Shown here: positions 32,440 through 41,852 of the stretch, one piece after another
How positions within the stretch are numbered: the stretch's first letter is position 1
How the letters are laid out: each line of letters starts with the position of its first letter
Origin: Anaerolineales bacterium
GTDB lineage: Bacteria > Chloroflexota > Anaerolineae > 4572-78 > J111
Direction of reading: 5' to 3'
NCBI GenBank assembly: GCA_015075405.1
Contig: JABTUK010000005.1
Location: 124,001 to 188,000, forward strand
DNA: 64,000 nucleotides
Notes under the pieces: model-generated
The model's input: only the letters and a program-made list of their open reading frames with translations
Told to the model about the DNA's origin: nothing
Databases searched by the model: none
Made by a program: the position numbers and the translations under genes

Positions 32440-33485
32440 AAAAATACGCACACCTGATCATTATTGCCGTCCTTAGTGCAGTCACCGTTTTGGGGCTGCT
32501 GCGGCTGGGCAAAATTGACATCAGCCTTGATACCCTTTTACGGGTGAACGGGTGGTGGCTGCTGCTGGCCTTTATCACTTTTTACCTCAGCATTGTAGCC
32601 AGGGGACTACGCTGGCAGCATATTTTAAGCACAATGGACCGGCCTGTTCCGACCCTGTACGCTCAAACCTTGCTGACTGCCGGCCTGTTTATCAGCTCGA
32701 TTCTGCCCGCTCGCGCCGGCGATATTGGCCGGGTGACCATGCTCAAGCAGGATCACAAAATTCCGATCTCGCAAGGGGTAGCGTCATTGGCGGCGGAACG
32801 AGCCTTGGATGTCTTTGCGGTGCTGGTGCTGGCGCTGATTGGCGCGCTCTTGGCGCTGCCGGGCCGCGTTCCCTCGGAAGTGTTGCAGTTGATGGTGGTT
32901 ACCGGGGTACTGCTGGTGCTGGGGTTGGTCGGTTTGCTGGCCATCCCCAGTCTCGAAGGCTGGCTGCGCCAACCCGGCTGGCTCTGGCGACGCATCCCCC
33001 AGGTTGTCAGACCTTTTTATGAAAAAGTGGTTGATTTCGGTTTTGCCCTGGTCCACGGGGTGCGCGATTTGGCCCAGAAACCGCTGGCGCTGGCGGCGAT
33101 TGTGGCCGAAAGTTTTGGCATCTGGCTGTTGGATGCGTTGATTGTTCACCTGGTTTTGTTTAGCCTGAACCTTCACGTCCCGTTCAGCGTCAGCCTGGTC
33201 AGCTCGATGGTTGGCGTGCTGGCGACGATTGTGCCGCTCATGCCCGGCGCGTTGGGCCAGTTTGAAGCGGGCGTTATCAGCGTGCTAACCCTGCTGAGCG
33301 TCTCCACCGCCGACAGCAGTTTGACCGCGCTCCTGGTCCGGTTTATCAGTCTGTGGTCTTTTATCCCGGTCAGCGGTTTGATCACCTATATTTTTGGTTT
33401 TTCACGCGCCCTCAGCCTGAGCAGCAAAACCCCGGAGACCGAGGAAGCGGCTGGGGTCAAATCGGCGGTCAGTGTGGAAAGCTGA
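32436..33485 (+). CDS. Flippase-like membrane protein (LPG-synthase TM domain, UPF0104 type)
   Basis: The start at ATG 32436 overlaps the epimerase stop (ATGA). 349 residues with about eight membrane helices. GLRWQHIL, LPARAGDIGRVTMLKQD (the conserved R-x-GD-x-R segment), the ERALDVFAVLVL motif and PLMPGALGQFEAGVISVL are hallmarks of the lysylphosphatidylglycerol synthase transmembrane family, including AglD/GtrA-linked flippase-like proteins. Probably helps move or build lipid-linked sugars. Translationally coupled to both neighbours. Confidence 0.88.
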   Translation: MKKYAHLIIIAVLSAVTVLGLLRLGKIDISLDTLLRVNGWWLLLAFITFYLSIVARGLRWQHILSTMDRPVPTLYAQTLLTAGLFISSILPARAGDIGRVTMLKQDHKIPISQGVASLAAERALDVFAVLVLALIGALLALPGRVPSEVLQLMVVTGVLLVLGLVGLLAIPSLEGWLRQPGWLWRRIPQVVRPFYEKVVDFGFALVHGVRDLAQKPLALAAIVAESFGIWLLDALIVHLVLFSLNLHVPFSVSLVSSMVGVLATIVPLMPGALGQFEAGVISVLTLLSVSTADSSLTALLVRFISLWSFIPVSGLITYIFGFSRALSLSSKTPETEEAAGVKSAVSVES

Positions 33486-33487
33486 GC

Positions 33488-35422
33488 ATGTCAACCCTGC
33501 CCAAGTCTAGATTTGGCCTGGCTGCGCTTCCAGCCCTCTATCAACGCCACAGCGATTTTATTTTGCTCCTGATCCTGTTTGTCACCTTTCGCGTGCTGGC
33601 GCTGGCGGCGTTCCGGCCCGGCGGCCTTGTGCTCGACTTCTCCGATTTTTATTGGTACCGCTCCTTCGCTGAGCTAACCCGCCAGGGTTACTATCCTTAC
33701 CACAACCTCTGGACCACCTATCCCCCCCTCTTTCCCGGCGTGATGATTGCCATCTATCAACTCAGCACCCTGCTGCCGCCGTGGACCTTTCCCAACTTGT
33801 GGTTCACCCTGCTCCTGGGCGGTTTTTTTCTGCTGTTTGAAATTGGCAACTTTGTGCTGCTATACCTGTTCGCCCTGAAGATCGAAGAGGCGAAGAGGCG
33901 AAGAGGCGAGGAGGCGAAGAACAGAGTAGTTAATGACAATCCTGCTAATGAAAACCCATCAATCTCCAATCTCCAATACCACAAGGGTACGATGTCTCCA
34001 ATCTCTAATTTTCCCATCCGCGTCTGCTGGATTTACGCCACCCTGTTTGTGCCGGTTTACACTCTGACCGGCTGGTTTGAGAGCTACCCATTGTTTTTCT
34101 TCCTGCTCAGTCTGTATCTGCTGCTGCAAAAGCGACCCTACCTCAGCGCCTTTTTTACCGGCATCGGCTTTATGATAAAACTGATTCCGCTCATCCTCTT
34201 GCCGGTTGCCATTCAGCAGCTATCAAAGCAGCGGTACGAAGTAGAAATAAGAAATAAGAAATTAGAAATTAGAAGACATTCGCCCAGCCCATCTTCAAAT
34301 TATTCGCCATTCGCTATTCGCCATTCATCATTCACCATTCCCTTCGATCTCCCTCGCATCGCCCTCTATCTCGCCATCTTTCTGGTAACGGTCATCGTGA
34401 TCGCGCTGCCTTTTTATTTGATGAACCCGGCGCTCATCCTCGGCTCGCAGCAAATCACCGGAGCGCGCCAGCCCTGGGAAACGGTATGGGCGCTGATTGA
34501 CGGCAATTACGATTACGGCGTCATCCCGCTGGACATGCGCGACTTGAGCTGGACTCCCGGCGACGCGCCGCCGACGCGCATCCCCTGGCTGCTGGTGACG
34601 GCGCTGTTTGGTCTGGTTTATGCTTACTTTTACACCCGCCGCCTTGATTGGACCGCTCCCCGCCCTGTGCTGGCGTTTGTCGGCTTTACCCTGTGCTTGT
34701 TTATGCTCTGGTCAAAAGGTTACAGCCCACAGTGGTTGGGCTGGCCGCTTTTTTTTATGGCGCTGCTGTTACCCAACCTGCGCGGTGTGCTCTATGCCGT
34801 CATCCTCAGCCTGGCCAATATCGTCGAGGCCAACTTTTTTTTTATCATGTTCCCCGAAGAGCGCTGGCTCTTTGCCGCGACGGTGCTCATTCGCACTTTT
34901 TTGCTGATTGTTCTGGCCATTGAATTTTTGTGGCTTATCTGGCCACAGGCGGTGACTCCGCGTGTTGAAAAAGTACGCGCCTGGAGCGTGGCAGTTTTGG
35001 TGACGCTATTGTTGGCCGGCGCAGTTCCGGCCGGCTGGCAGCTTGGTCGCAGTTATTTCGATACGCGCCTGCGGCAAAGCCCCTACGCCGCTACGATCAC
35101 CCGGCTGCAGGGCGAACAGGTGAAGGGCGCGCTGCTGCTCAACAGCCACGCCGTTTACGATTGGTTTTACCCCTATTTGCGCCACGATTACCAACTCTTC
35201 ATGCTGGATGACTACGCTCCGCCCGGCCAATCCGTCGAAACCCAGACCACGGCTCTGCTGGACACGATTGCCCGTCAAACCGATGTCCTCTGGCTTTACG
35301 ACGCCGATGCTGCTGTCACCACCCCCGCCGAAGAAACCCTCACCCGCTGGCTCAACAACCGCCCCCCCGCCCACCAACAAGACATTGACGGTGGACGCCT
35401 ATACCTGTTTATTATGAAATAG
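33488..35422 (+). CDS. GT-C-type membrane glycosyltransferase with repeat-derived inserts
   Basis: The start at ATG 33488 lies 2 nt after the flippase stop; the longer frame to 33353 runs through that gene. 644 residues, about 10-11 membrane helices, with an early acidic loop (DFSDFYWY) and YPPLFPG-like luminal turns as in polyprenyl-phosphate-dependent mannosyl/arabinosyl transferases. Two hydrophilic inserts look foreign: one from 33883 to 34015 (EEAKRRRGEEAKNR) is made of GAGGCGAA units and ATCTCCA units, and one from 34235 to 34340 (RNKKLEIRR, FAIRHSSFTI) is made of AGAAATA and CGCCATT units. They interrupt cytoplasmic or luminal loops without breaking the frame. Confidence 0.82.
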   Translation: MSTLPKSRFGLAALPALYQRHSDFILLLILFVTFRVLALAAFRPGGLVLDFSDFYWYRSFAELTRQGYYPYHNLWTTYPPLFPGVMIAIYQLSTLLPPWTFPNLWFTLLLGGFFLLFEIGNFVLLYLFALKIEEAKRRRGEEAKNRVVNDNPANENPSISNLQYHKGTMSPISNFPIRVCWIYATLFVPVYTLTGWFESYPLFFFLLSLYLLLQKRPYLSAFFTGIGFMIKLIPLILLPVAIQQLSKQRYEVEIRNKKLEIRRHSPSPSSNYSPFAIRHSSFTIPFDLPRIALYLAIFLVTVIVIALPFYLMNPALILGSQQITGARQPWETVWALIDGNYDYGVIPLDMRDLSWTPGDAPPTRIPWLLVTALFGLVYAYFYTRRLDWTAPRPVLAFVGFTLCLFMLWSKGYSPQWLGWPLFFMALLLPNLRGVLYAVILSLANIVEANFFFIMFPEERWLFAATVLIRTFLLIVLAIEFLWLIWPQAVTPRVEKVRAWSVAVLVTLLLAGAVPAGWQLGRSYFDTRLRQSPYAATITRLQGEQVKGALLLNSHAVYDWFYPYLRHDYQLFMLDDYAPPGQSVETQTTALLDTIARQTDVLWLYDADAAVTTPAEETLTRWLNNRPPAHQQDIDGGRLYLFIMK

Positions 35423-35425
35423 TTG

Positions 35426-35490
35426 TTACATCATATTTATCTTATAAACTATTTGACATCATATACAATCTATTGCATAATCTGATGTAA
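35426..35490 (+). promoter_or_regulatory. VapBC promoter with ACATCA/TGATGT sites
   Basis: Promoter TTGACA (35453-35458), 17-bp spacer, CATAAT (35476-35481). TTACATCA at 35426-35433 and TGATGTAA at 35483-35490 form an inverted pair around it, with a third ACATCA overlapping the -35. This is the usual layout for an autoregulated antitoxin operator. Confidence 0.7.
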
Positions 35491-35593
35491 TTACATAAGG
35501 CTCAGAGACGTTGACAACACTCGGTAGGAAGTTGTAATTCCCCGTCTACCGTTTACTGTCTACCGTCTACTATTTTCTTGGGAGGCATAAGCT

Positions 35594-35902
35594 ATGCAGC
35601 GCCTGCAAATTTCTCTTGAAGAAAATCAATACGAATTTCTGCGCTCCGAAGCCTTTGTTACCGGCCAAAGCATGGCCGCCCTTTTGCGAGATTTGCTCGA
35701 TGAAGCCATTCAAAAACGACAAGATGAAATCCTGCGCGAAGATCCCATCTGGCAGGCTATTGGGGTGGCGCAAGAGGTCGAAGGGCCAACCGATGTTAGC
35801 GCCAATGTTGACCGCTATCTCTACGGCGAACCTGTGGAGGCAGTCAACGGCCAATCACTTTTGAAAGTAGCCGAGGCCGCCGATGAGTACCTTACTGATT
35901 GA
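35594..35902 (+). CDS. VapB-type antitoxin (ribbon-helix-helix)
   Basis: 102 residues. The N-terminal LQISLEENQYEFLRSEAF and SMAALLRDLLDEAI form a ribbon-helix-helix, and the acidic C-terminal tail would wrap the toxin. GGGAGG lies before ATG 35594. It overlaps the PIN toxin gene by 20 nt, the classic antitoxin-first order. Confidence 0.85.
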   Translation: MQRLQISLEENQYEFLRSEAFVTGQSMAALLRDLLDEAIQKRQDEILREDPIWQAIGVAQEVEGPTDVSANVDRYLYGEPVEAVNGQSLLKVAEAADEYLTD

Positions 35903-36287
35903 CACCAGCGCCCTGCACGCCCTCAACTACGCCAGAGATGACAACCACGCCCGGGCGGTCGCCTATTTCAAATCGCTAGCCGGGCGAGTCAAGCCCATTT
36001 TGACCGAGTATGTTTTTGTGGAAACCATGAATTTGACCAGAGCCAGGCTGGGTCCCGGCTATGCCATCGAATTTGGCCGCCACTTAAAAGCCAGCAAGGC
36101 GTTTTTTACCGTGCCCTTGAATGACGACGACAAACGGGCCACCTGGGACATCTTCCAACAGTATCACGATAAAGCCTGGAGCTACACCGACTGCTCCTTG
36201 TTAGCCGTGGCCCAACGCCTGGGCACGCACCGTATCTTTGCCTTTGACCACCACTTTAAACAAATGGGTTTGGATGTATTGCCCTAG
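35883..36287 (+). CDS. VapC-type PIN-domain toxin ribonuclease
   Basis: 134 residues. PIN acidic residues are present: D in LLIDTSALHAL, E in LTEYVFVETMNL, D in YTDCSLLAVA and D in FAFDHHF. Such toxins cut tRNA or rRNA with Mg2+ until held by VapB. The module sits inside the glycan gene group, 8 nt before the MFS gene, and looks like an insertion into that group. Confidence 0.9.
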   Translation: MSTLLIDTSALHALNYARDDNHARAVAYFKSLAGRVKPILTEYVFVETMNLTRARLGPGYAIEFGRHLKASKAFFTVPLNDDDKRATWDIFQQYHDKAWSYTDCSLLAVAQRLGTHRIFAFDHHFKQMGLDVLP

Positions 36288-36295
36288 CAATTCCC

Positions 36296-38551
36296 ATGAC
36301 CACCCCTTTCACCGATGTCGAAAAGATTCGCCGCCTGCCCTGGCTGCTGACCGGCGACCTGCTGAACGCGGCTTTTTTTTCGCTCACCTTTACCGGGCCA
36401 GTTTTTCTTCTTTTTCTCGATGAATTAAAACTCAACGCCGGCCAAATTGGCCTGCTGCTCTCGTTGATTCCCTTTGCCGGCATCATCGCCCCCTTTATTG
36501 CGCCCACTGTCGCTCGTTTTGGTTTCAAACGGGTTTACCTCACCTTTTGGACCATTCGCAAATTTGTCATCGCCCTGCTGCTGTTGACCCCCTTTGTCCT
36601 GGTTCAATTTGGCGCTCAGGCCGCTTTTTTGTGGGTGGGTGGGGTAATTTTTGCTTTTGCCACCTGCCGGGCCATCGCCGAAACGGGGGGTTATCCCTGG
36701 CGCAAAGAGGCCGTCCCCGGCTCGATTCAGGGCAAATACAGCGCGCTCAGCAATATGTATATGACCTTCAGCAGCATTGTGGTCACAGCCGGGGCCAGTT
36801 ATGTGATTGGTTGGGGGACCGGCCTGGGCCGCTTTATGCTCTTGATTGTCATTGGCATTGGCTTTGGCTTTATTTCCATCTGGTGTTACACCCACGTCCC
36901 CGGCGACTCACCGCTGCCTTTCACTCCCTCTCACTCCAGCCATCTGAAAGGCATGCAGCAAGCCCTGAAAGACAGAGACTTTGTCTTTTTTCTGAGCGCC
37001 CTGGGCCTGGCCACCATCGGCGGCACAGCGGTAATTTCCTTCATCCCCTTGTTTATGAAGGCGCAGGTCGGCCTCAACGACAGCCAGGTGGTGCTGCTGA
37101 GTATCGGCACCTATACCGGGGCGCTGCTACCCTCTTATCTATGGGGCTGGGCCGCCGACCGCTACGGCAGCAAGCCGGTCATGCTGTTCAGTCTTAATTT
37201 GATGGTGCTGCTGCCCCTGGCCTGGTTTCTGATGCCGCGCCACAATTTTTTGAGCATGCCTCTGGCCATGCTCATTGCCTTTGTGGCCGGGGTCAGCACC
37301 CTGGCCTGGCAAATCAGTTGGACCCGCTATCTGTTTGTCAACGCCATGCCGGTGGAGCATCGTTCGGCCTATACTGCTATCTATTATGCCTGGTTTGGCC
37401 TGGTCAGCGGCTGCGCCCCACTGCTGGCCGGCCAGTTGCTTGAGCTGGCGGCCGGTTTCGAGACCGAGTTTTTCCTTTTCAAGCTCGACGCCTACACCCC
37501 CCTCTTTAGCCTGAGTTTGATTCTCCTGGCGGCCAGCGTCATCGTTGTTTCTAAACTGCAAAGCAGTGAAGCCACGCCCTTTAGAAAATTTGCCGGACTG
37601 TTTGTGCAAGGCAATCCCCTTCGCGCCCTGGAGTCGGTTATTCTGTACAATTTTGCCGGCGACGAAATCACCCGCATGGCCACCACTGCCCGCATGGGCG
37701 ACGCCAAGAATCCGCTCAGCAGCCGCGAACTCATCGAAGCACTCAAGGACCCCAGCTTCAACGTGCGCTACGAAGCCGTCCACTCCATTGGCCGGATGCC
37801 CGCCGAGCCGGAATTGGTGGATGCGCTGATGGCCATGCTGGCTGAAGGGCCCACAGAACTGACCTTTGCCGTGATTCGCTCCCTGGGCCGGCTGGGTGAT
37901 CGCCGCGCTGTCGAGCCGCTCCGCCAACTGCTTCTCTCCGGCTACCATCTACTCCAAGCCTCCAGTGCCCGCGCCCTGGCCATGCTTGGAGATGTTGACA
38001 GCATTCCCCTGATTCTGGACAAATTCAGGCAAGAGCCTCATAATGGGCTGCGCGTTACCTATGCTTCAGCCTTAGGCATCTTACGAGCCGGTCAGGCTAC
38101 CGAGGAAATTTTTACCTTGTTGCGCCAGACAGAATTGGAAACTTCACGGGGTGAAATTGGCCTGGCCCTGGCCCGCATCGCCGGAGATGAGCGCTACTAC
38201 ATGCAGGGCTGGCGCTCGTTGCAGGCCAACCCTTCGACTGCCGCCGCCCAGGCCCTGCTGGCCCTGCAAAAACAGGCCAGACAACCGGGCTGCGCGGCCT
38301 GGCTGGAATTAGCCGGTCACTGCGCCGAAAGTTTTGCCCGCAGCGATATGCCGCAAGGGGCCAGCCAATTGCAGGCGCTGCTGTACCAACTCCCCAAAAC
38401 CAACCTCGACCCCACCCTGACCTCTATTCTGAGCGAGTGCGCCGGCAGCCTGGCCGAATTTGGCCCAAACCGACTTGAGTTTATTCTCCTCTCCTTGCAT
38501 ACCCTAAATATCGCCCTACCCCAACTCACCTCACCCCGGAACGCCAACTAA
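36296..38551 (+). CDS. MFS transporter fused to C-terminal HEAT-repeat domain
   Basis: 751 residues. About 1-430 form a 12-helix major facilitator (WLLTGDLLNAAFFS, WGWAADRYGSKPVML). About 440-740 are soluble helical repeats of HEAT type: LIEALKDPSFNVRYEAVHSIGRM, LVDALMAMLAEG, AVIRSLGRLGDRRAVEPLRQLL, SSARALAMLGDVDSIPLILDKF. HEAT repeats usually bind proteins, so the transporter may be docked to or gated by a cytoplasmic partner. Substrate unknown. Confidence 0.88.
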   Translation: MTTPFTDVEKIRRLPWLLTGDLLNAAFFSLTFTGPVFLLFLDELKLNAGQIGLLLSLIPFAGIIAPFIAPTVARFGFKRVYLTFWTIRKFVIALLLLTPFVLVQFGAQAAFLWVGGVIFAFATCRAIAETGGYPWRKEAVPGSIQGKYSALSNMYMTFSSIVVTAGASYVIGWGTGLGRFMLLIVIGIGFGFISIWCYTHVPGDSPLPFTPSHSSHLKGMQQALKDRDFVFFLSALGLATIGGTAVISFIPLFMKAQVGLNDSQVVLLSIGTYTGALLPSYLWGWAADRYGSKPVMLFSLNLMVLLPLAWFLMPRHNFLSMPLAMLIAFVAGVSTLAWQISWTRYLFVNAMPVEHRSAYTAIYYAWFGLVSGCAPLLAGQLLELAAGFETEFFLFKLDAYTPLFSLSLILLAASVIVVSKLQSSEATPFRKFAGLFVQGNPLRALESVILYNFAGDEITRMATTARMGDAKNPLSSRELIEALKDPSFNVRYEAVHSIGRMPAEPELVDALMAMLAEGPTELTFAVIRSLGRLGDRRAVEPLRQLLLSGYHLLQASSARALAMLGDVDSIPLILDKFRQEPHNGLRVTYASALGILRAGQATEEIFTLLRQTELETSRGEIGLALARIAGDERYYMQGWRSLQANPSTAAAQALLALQKQARQPGCAAWLELAGHCAESFARSDMPQGASQLQALLYQLPKTNLDPTLTSILSECAGSLAEFGPNRLEFILLSLHTLNIALPQLTSPRNAN

Positions 38552-38554
38552 TTT

Positions 38555-40969
38555 ATGAAGCACGCTTCACGTATCACGTATCACGCTTCACGTATCACGC
38601 CTCACGCCTCCCTTTTCCTCTTCCTTTTCGCCATCTACCTGCTGACCTACACCCCCCGTATCAACTCCAGCGATGGGTTGGCCATGTTCGCCACCGCCGA
38701 AAGCCTGGTGCGGCGCGGGGCGCTGGACATCGAGCAAATCCGCTGGATGGATTTACAGCAGGGCACCTTTGGGCTGGATGGGCTGCTCTACTCCCGCAAA
38801 GGCATTGGCGTCCCAGTGGGGTTGCTGCCACTCACCTGGCTAGGGTTGGTGATTCCCTGGTGGGGCATGGTCAGCGCCAGCTTGCTTTTCAACGCTGTTG
38901 TCACTGCCTTGACTGCCGTTGTCCTTTCGGCTTATTTGCAACAGCTTGGCTTCGCCTCAAATACCGGCCTGATCGTCGCCCTGACCTTTGGCCTGAGCAC
39001 CCTGGCCTGGCCCTACGCCAAATCTTTGTTCAGCGATCCTTTTTCGGGGCTGCTCTTGCTGGCCGCGGCCTCTGCCCTATTGAAGTACAGCAGAGGGGCA
39101 GAGGGGCAGGGGGGCAGAGGTGAAATAAACCGCTCCCCCGCTCCCCCGCTCCCCCGCTCCCCTGCGCTTCTCCCTGCCTTTCTCGCCGGCCTCTTTCTCG
39201 GCTGGAACATCGCCACCCGCTACGCCGAGGCCGTGTTTGTGCCGGTGTTTGGACTGCTTCTATTGTATTACCTGTTGAACGTTCAACGTTTAACGTTCAA
39301 CATTTTACCCGCTCTCCTGGCCTTTTCTGCGCCCATTCTGACCATCGGCCTGGGCCTGATTGCTTTCAACCTCTCTCGCTACGGCGACCCCTTCAACACT
39401 GGCTACCTGCCCAACGAAACCTTCAGCGGTCTTCTGTGGCAGGGGTTGGCCGGCCAGCTTTTTAGTCCGGGGCGTGGTTTGTTTCTCTACTGCCCTATTT
39501 TTCTATTGAGCCTGGTTGGATTTTGGCCCTTTTTTCGACGCTATCGCCCCGAAGCCATCGTGACCTTGAGCGTCATCGTGATTCACCTGCTGCTTTACGG
39601 AAAGTGGTTTATGTGGCACGGCGGCTACGCCTGGGGCCCGCGCTTCCTGGTGCCAACCCTGCCGTTTTGGGCTGTCTTTCTGGCCCCAGTGGCGGCCAAA
39701 GCCTTCCCTGCGAAGCGAGGAGGCGAGGACACGGGAGGCGAGAATTTGCCGAGTTTTCCTTCACTTCATCGCCTCCTCGCCTCATCGCCTCATCGCCTCA
39801 TCTTCCTCTCTCTGGCCGGATTGGGCCTTATCCCCCAACTGCTCAGTGTGGCGATTGACTTTGCCCCGTTCCAAAACTCGCTGCTCGAGACCGGCCTGCC
39901 CTTGTTTGACCCCCAAACTTTTTTCGACCCGCAATTTTCTCCCTTTATCGGGGCGTGGCATTTTGTTAGCCTCGATTCGCTCGACCTGGCCTGGCTTTGG
40001 CAGGGACGATTGAACGGCTGGCTGTTGCTAATACTGATAGCAAATATCATTTTGACTGCCTACAATCTGCGAGTCAGTGGGGCGAGTGAAAGAGAAAAAA
40101 TGGGACACGGATGGGACGGATCGAGCGGATTGAAGGGAATTTTTATCCGAAAGCTCCCCTTAATTTGCAGCCTCTTTACGCTGGGAACAGTTGCTTTGCT
40201 GCTGACGTACGCGCACACCCTGCCCCCCCCACCTTTACAACAGGCAGTCGCCGCGCTGAATGAGGGCGTCCGGCCCGCCGACGCGGTGATTACCAACGAT
40301 CCCGAAATCACCATGCCGTTTGCCGAACTGTACAAAGGCCGCGCGCCTGTGTTAGGGCTGCAAAGCGGAGGTCATCCTCTGCTTAACAATGGCGGACAGC
40401 GCGTCCGTGAGATGATCGCCAATCATGCGCAGATTTGGTGGCTGCCCGGAGGTCTGGCCCCTGACCAAAGCGCCGTTGAAGAAATCCTGATGATGAACGG
40501 CTTCCGCGCTCGCAATGACACTTTTGAAGGTGAGCGTTTAGCATTGTTCGCCTTTCCGCGTTACGGGTCTGTTAAGCAAGTGGCAATAAATGTCATCTTT
40601 GCCGAACAAATTAAGCTGTCTGGAGTAGATTATTTACCTCAGGCTGCCGCCGGAGCCGCCTTGCCGGTTCAATTGAACTGGCAAGCCCTGACTCCCTTAA
40701 ATGAGGATTATCATGTTTTCATCCACCTGGTCAATGATACGGGGCAGCTAACAGCGCAGGCCGACGGTCAGCCAGGGTTATGGTTTCGCCCCACCTCAAC
40801 CTGGGCTACGGATGAGACAGTTGGGGATCGCCACGGCTTGTGGCTTCCGCCCCAAACCGCGCCGGGGAATTACGCGCTGCGGGTGGGGTTGTATCGCCCT
40901 GCCGATGGACAACGATTACATTTGACGAGCGGGGGTGAGTTTGTAGAATTACCTGTAACAATTTACTAA
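38555..40969 (+). CDS. Large GT-C-type membrane glycosyltransferase with repeat-derived segments
   Basis: 804 residues; about 11 membrane helices, then a soluble C-terminal domain (about 560-800). The first 18 residues (HASRITYHASRITPHAS) are translated from CACGTATCACG-type repeat units, so the true start is uncertain. Two more inserts are repeat-made: SRGAEGQGGRGE with PAPPLPRSPA (about 39090-39175) and FPAKRGGEDTGGENL with LHRLLASSPHRLI (about 39705-39800). The fold suggests transfer of a sugar from a polyprenyl-phosphate carrier. The C-terminal segment with a beta-rich VQLNWQALTPLNEDYHVFIH could bind carbohydrate. Confidence 0.78.
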   Translation: MKHASRITYHASRITPHASLFLFLFAIYLLTYTPRINSSDGLAMFATAESLVRRGALDIEQIRWMDLQQGTFGLDGLLYSRKGIGVPVGLLPLTWLGLVIPWWGMVSASLLFNAVVTALTAVVLSAYLQQLGFASNTGLIVALTFGLSTLAWPYAKSLFSDPFSGLLLLAAASALLKYSRGAEGQGGRGEINRSPAPPLPRSPALLPAFLAGLFLGWNIATRYAEAVFVPVFGLLLLYYLLNVQRLTFNILPALLAFSAPILTIGLGLIAFNLSRYGDPFNTGYLPNETFSGLLWQGLAGQLFSPGRGLFLYCPIFLLSLVGFWPFFRRYRPEAIVTLSVIVIHLLLYGKWFMWHGGYAWGPRFLVPTLPFWAVFLAPVAAKAFPAKRGGEDTGGENLPSFPSLHRLLASSPHRLIFLSLAGLGLIPQLLSVAIDFAPFQNSLLETGLPLFDPQTFFDPQFSPFIGAWHFVSLDSLDLAWLWQGRLNGWLLLILIANIILTAYNLRVSGASEREKMGHGWDGSSGLKGIFIRKLPLICSLFTLGTVALLLTYAHTLPPPPLQQAVAALNEGVRPADAVITNDPEITMPFAELYKGRAPVLGLQSGGHPLLNNGGQRVREMIANHAQIWWLPGGLAPDQSAVEEILMMNGFRARNDTFEGERLALFAFPRYGSVKQVAINVIFAEQIKLSGVDYLPQAAAGAALPVQLNWQALTPLNEDYHVFIHLVNDTGQLTAQADGQPGLWFRPTSTWATDETVGDRHGLWLPPQTAPGNYALRVGLYRPADGQRLHLTSGGEFVELPVTIY

Positions 40970-40983
40970 CAGACTTATGCGGT

Positions 40984-41114
40984 CATGTCATCCTTCGACT
41001 TCGCTCAGGACAGGTTTGGAGCGACGAAGGAGCGAGAAATCTCTCAGAACTATGCTTACAAGACAAGGTATTCAGGGATTTCTCCCTCCGCTCCGCTCCG
41101 GTCGAAATGACATG
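40984..41114. repeat. Palindromic repeat, GTCATTTCGA family, copy 4 (degenerate left end)
   Basis: CATGTCATCCTTCGAC on the left and GGTCGAAATGACATGG on the right; AGCGAGAAATCTC and GGGATTTCTCCCTCCG inside. The frame of the cysH-like gene is open through it, giving a false N-terminal extension. Confidence 0.75.
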
Positions 41115-41129
41115 GTTAGGCTCACCACC

Positions 41130-41852
41130 ATGCCAGACCTGGACTTCGCCTTCCTAAACGAACAGTTTGAGCAACAGTCTCCCGCCGCTATTTTGCGCTG
41201 GAGTTGGGAAGTTTTTGGCCCGCACATCGCTGCCAGTTCTTCTTTCCAAACCCAAAGTTTACCCTTGTTACATCTCATCTCGGAAGTCTGCCCGGAGATG
41301 CCGGTCGTTTTTTTGGATACGGGCTTCCATTTCCCGGAAACGCTGACCTTTCGCGACGAGCTTCAGGAGCGCTTCAAGCTGAATATTGTCGTCGCCCGGC
41401 CGGCCATCGAGAAAAGCCAGTTGCTGGCTCGCTATGGCGAGGCGCTCTACCGGCGCGATCCCGATCTGTGCTGTTATCTGAATAAAGTTGAACCGATGCA
41501 GCGGGTTGTGGCCGGGCTGCGGGCCTGGATCAGCGGGGTTCGCCGGGATCAAACCGAATATCGCCACGGCTTACAGATTCTTGAACCTCAGCCTTCCGGC
41601 CTGCTCAAGATTCATCCCTTGCTCAACTGGACCCAGAAAGAAGTCTGGGCTTATATTGACCAATATCAACTTCCAGCCCATCCGCTGATGGCCAAGGGGT
41701 ATCTCAGCGTAGGCTGCGCTCCTTGCACTCGCCCGGTCTACGGCAACGAACACGAGCGGGCCGGTCGCTGGGCCGGCCTGACTAAAACGGAGTGTGGCTT
41801 GCATTTGAATTTGACCCGCCCCCAGGAGGCAGAATATGACTCAACCGAATAA
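41130..41852 (+). CDS. cysH: Assimilatory adenylyl-sulfate (APS) reductase, CysH family
   Basis: 240 residues from ATG 41130 (ATG 41112 at the edge of the repeat is an alternative). The PP-loop-like ASSSFQTQSLPLLHLI, VFLDTGFHFPETL, ISGVRRDQT and the terminal ECGLH with the catalytic Cys define CysH. The paired Cys of DLCCYLNK and the GCAPCTRPV pair form the iron-sulfur cluster ligands, so this is the APS-using type rather than the PAPS-using type. It reduces activated sulfate to sulfite. No other sulfate-assimilation gene is adjacent. It overlaps the epimerase gene by 17 nt. Confidence 0.9.
   Translation: MPDLDFAFLNEQFEQQSPAAILRWSWEVFGPHIAASSSFQTQSLPLLHLISEVCPEMPVVFLDTGFHFPETLTFRDELQERFKLNIVVARPAIEKSQLLARYGEALYRRDPDLCCYLNKVEPMQRVVAGLRAWISGVRRDQTEYRHGLQILEPQPSGLLKIHPLLNWTQKEVWAYIDQYQLPAHPLMAKGYLSVGCAPCTRPVYGNEHERAGRWAGLTKTECGLHLNLTRPQEAEYDSTE

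Noticed and set aside
40977..41129. N-terminal extension of the CysH protein
   Set aside because: It is translated from a GTCATTTCGA palindromic repeat and has no counterpart in CysH proteins.
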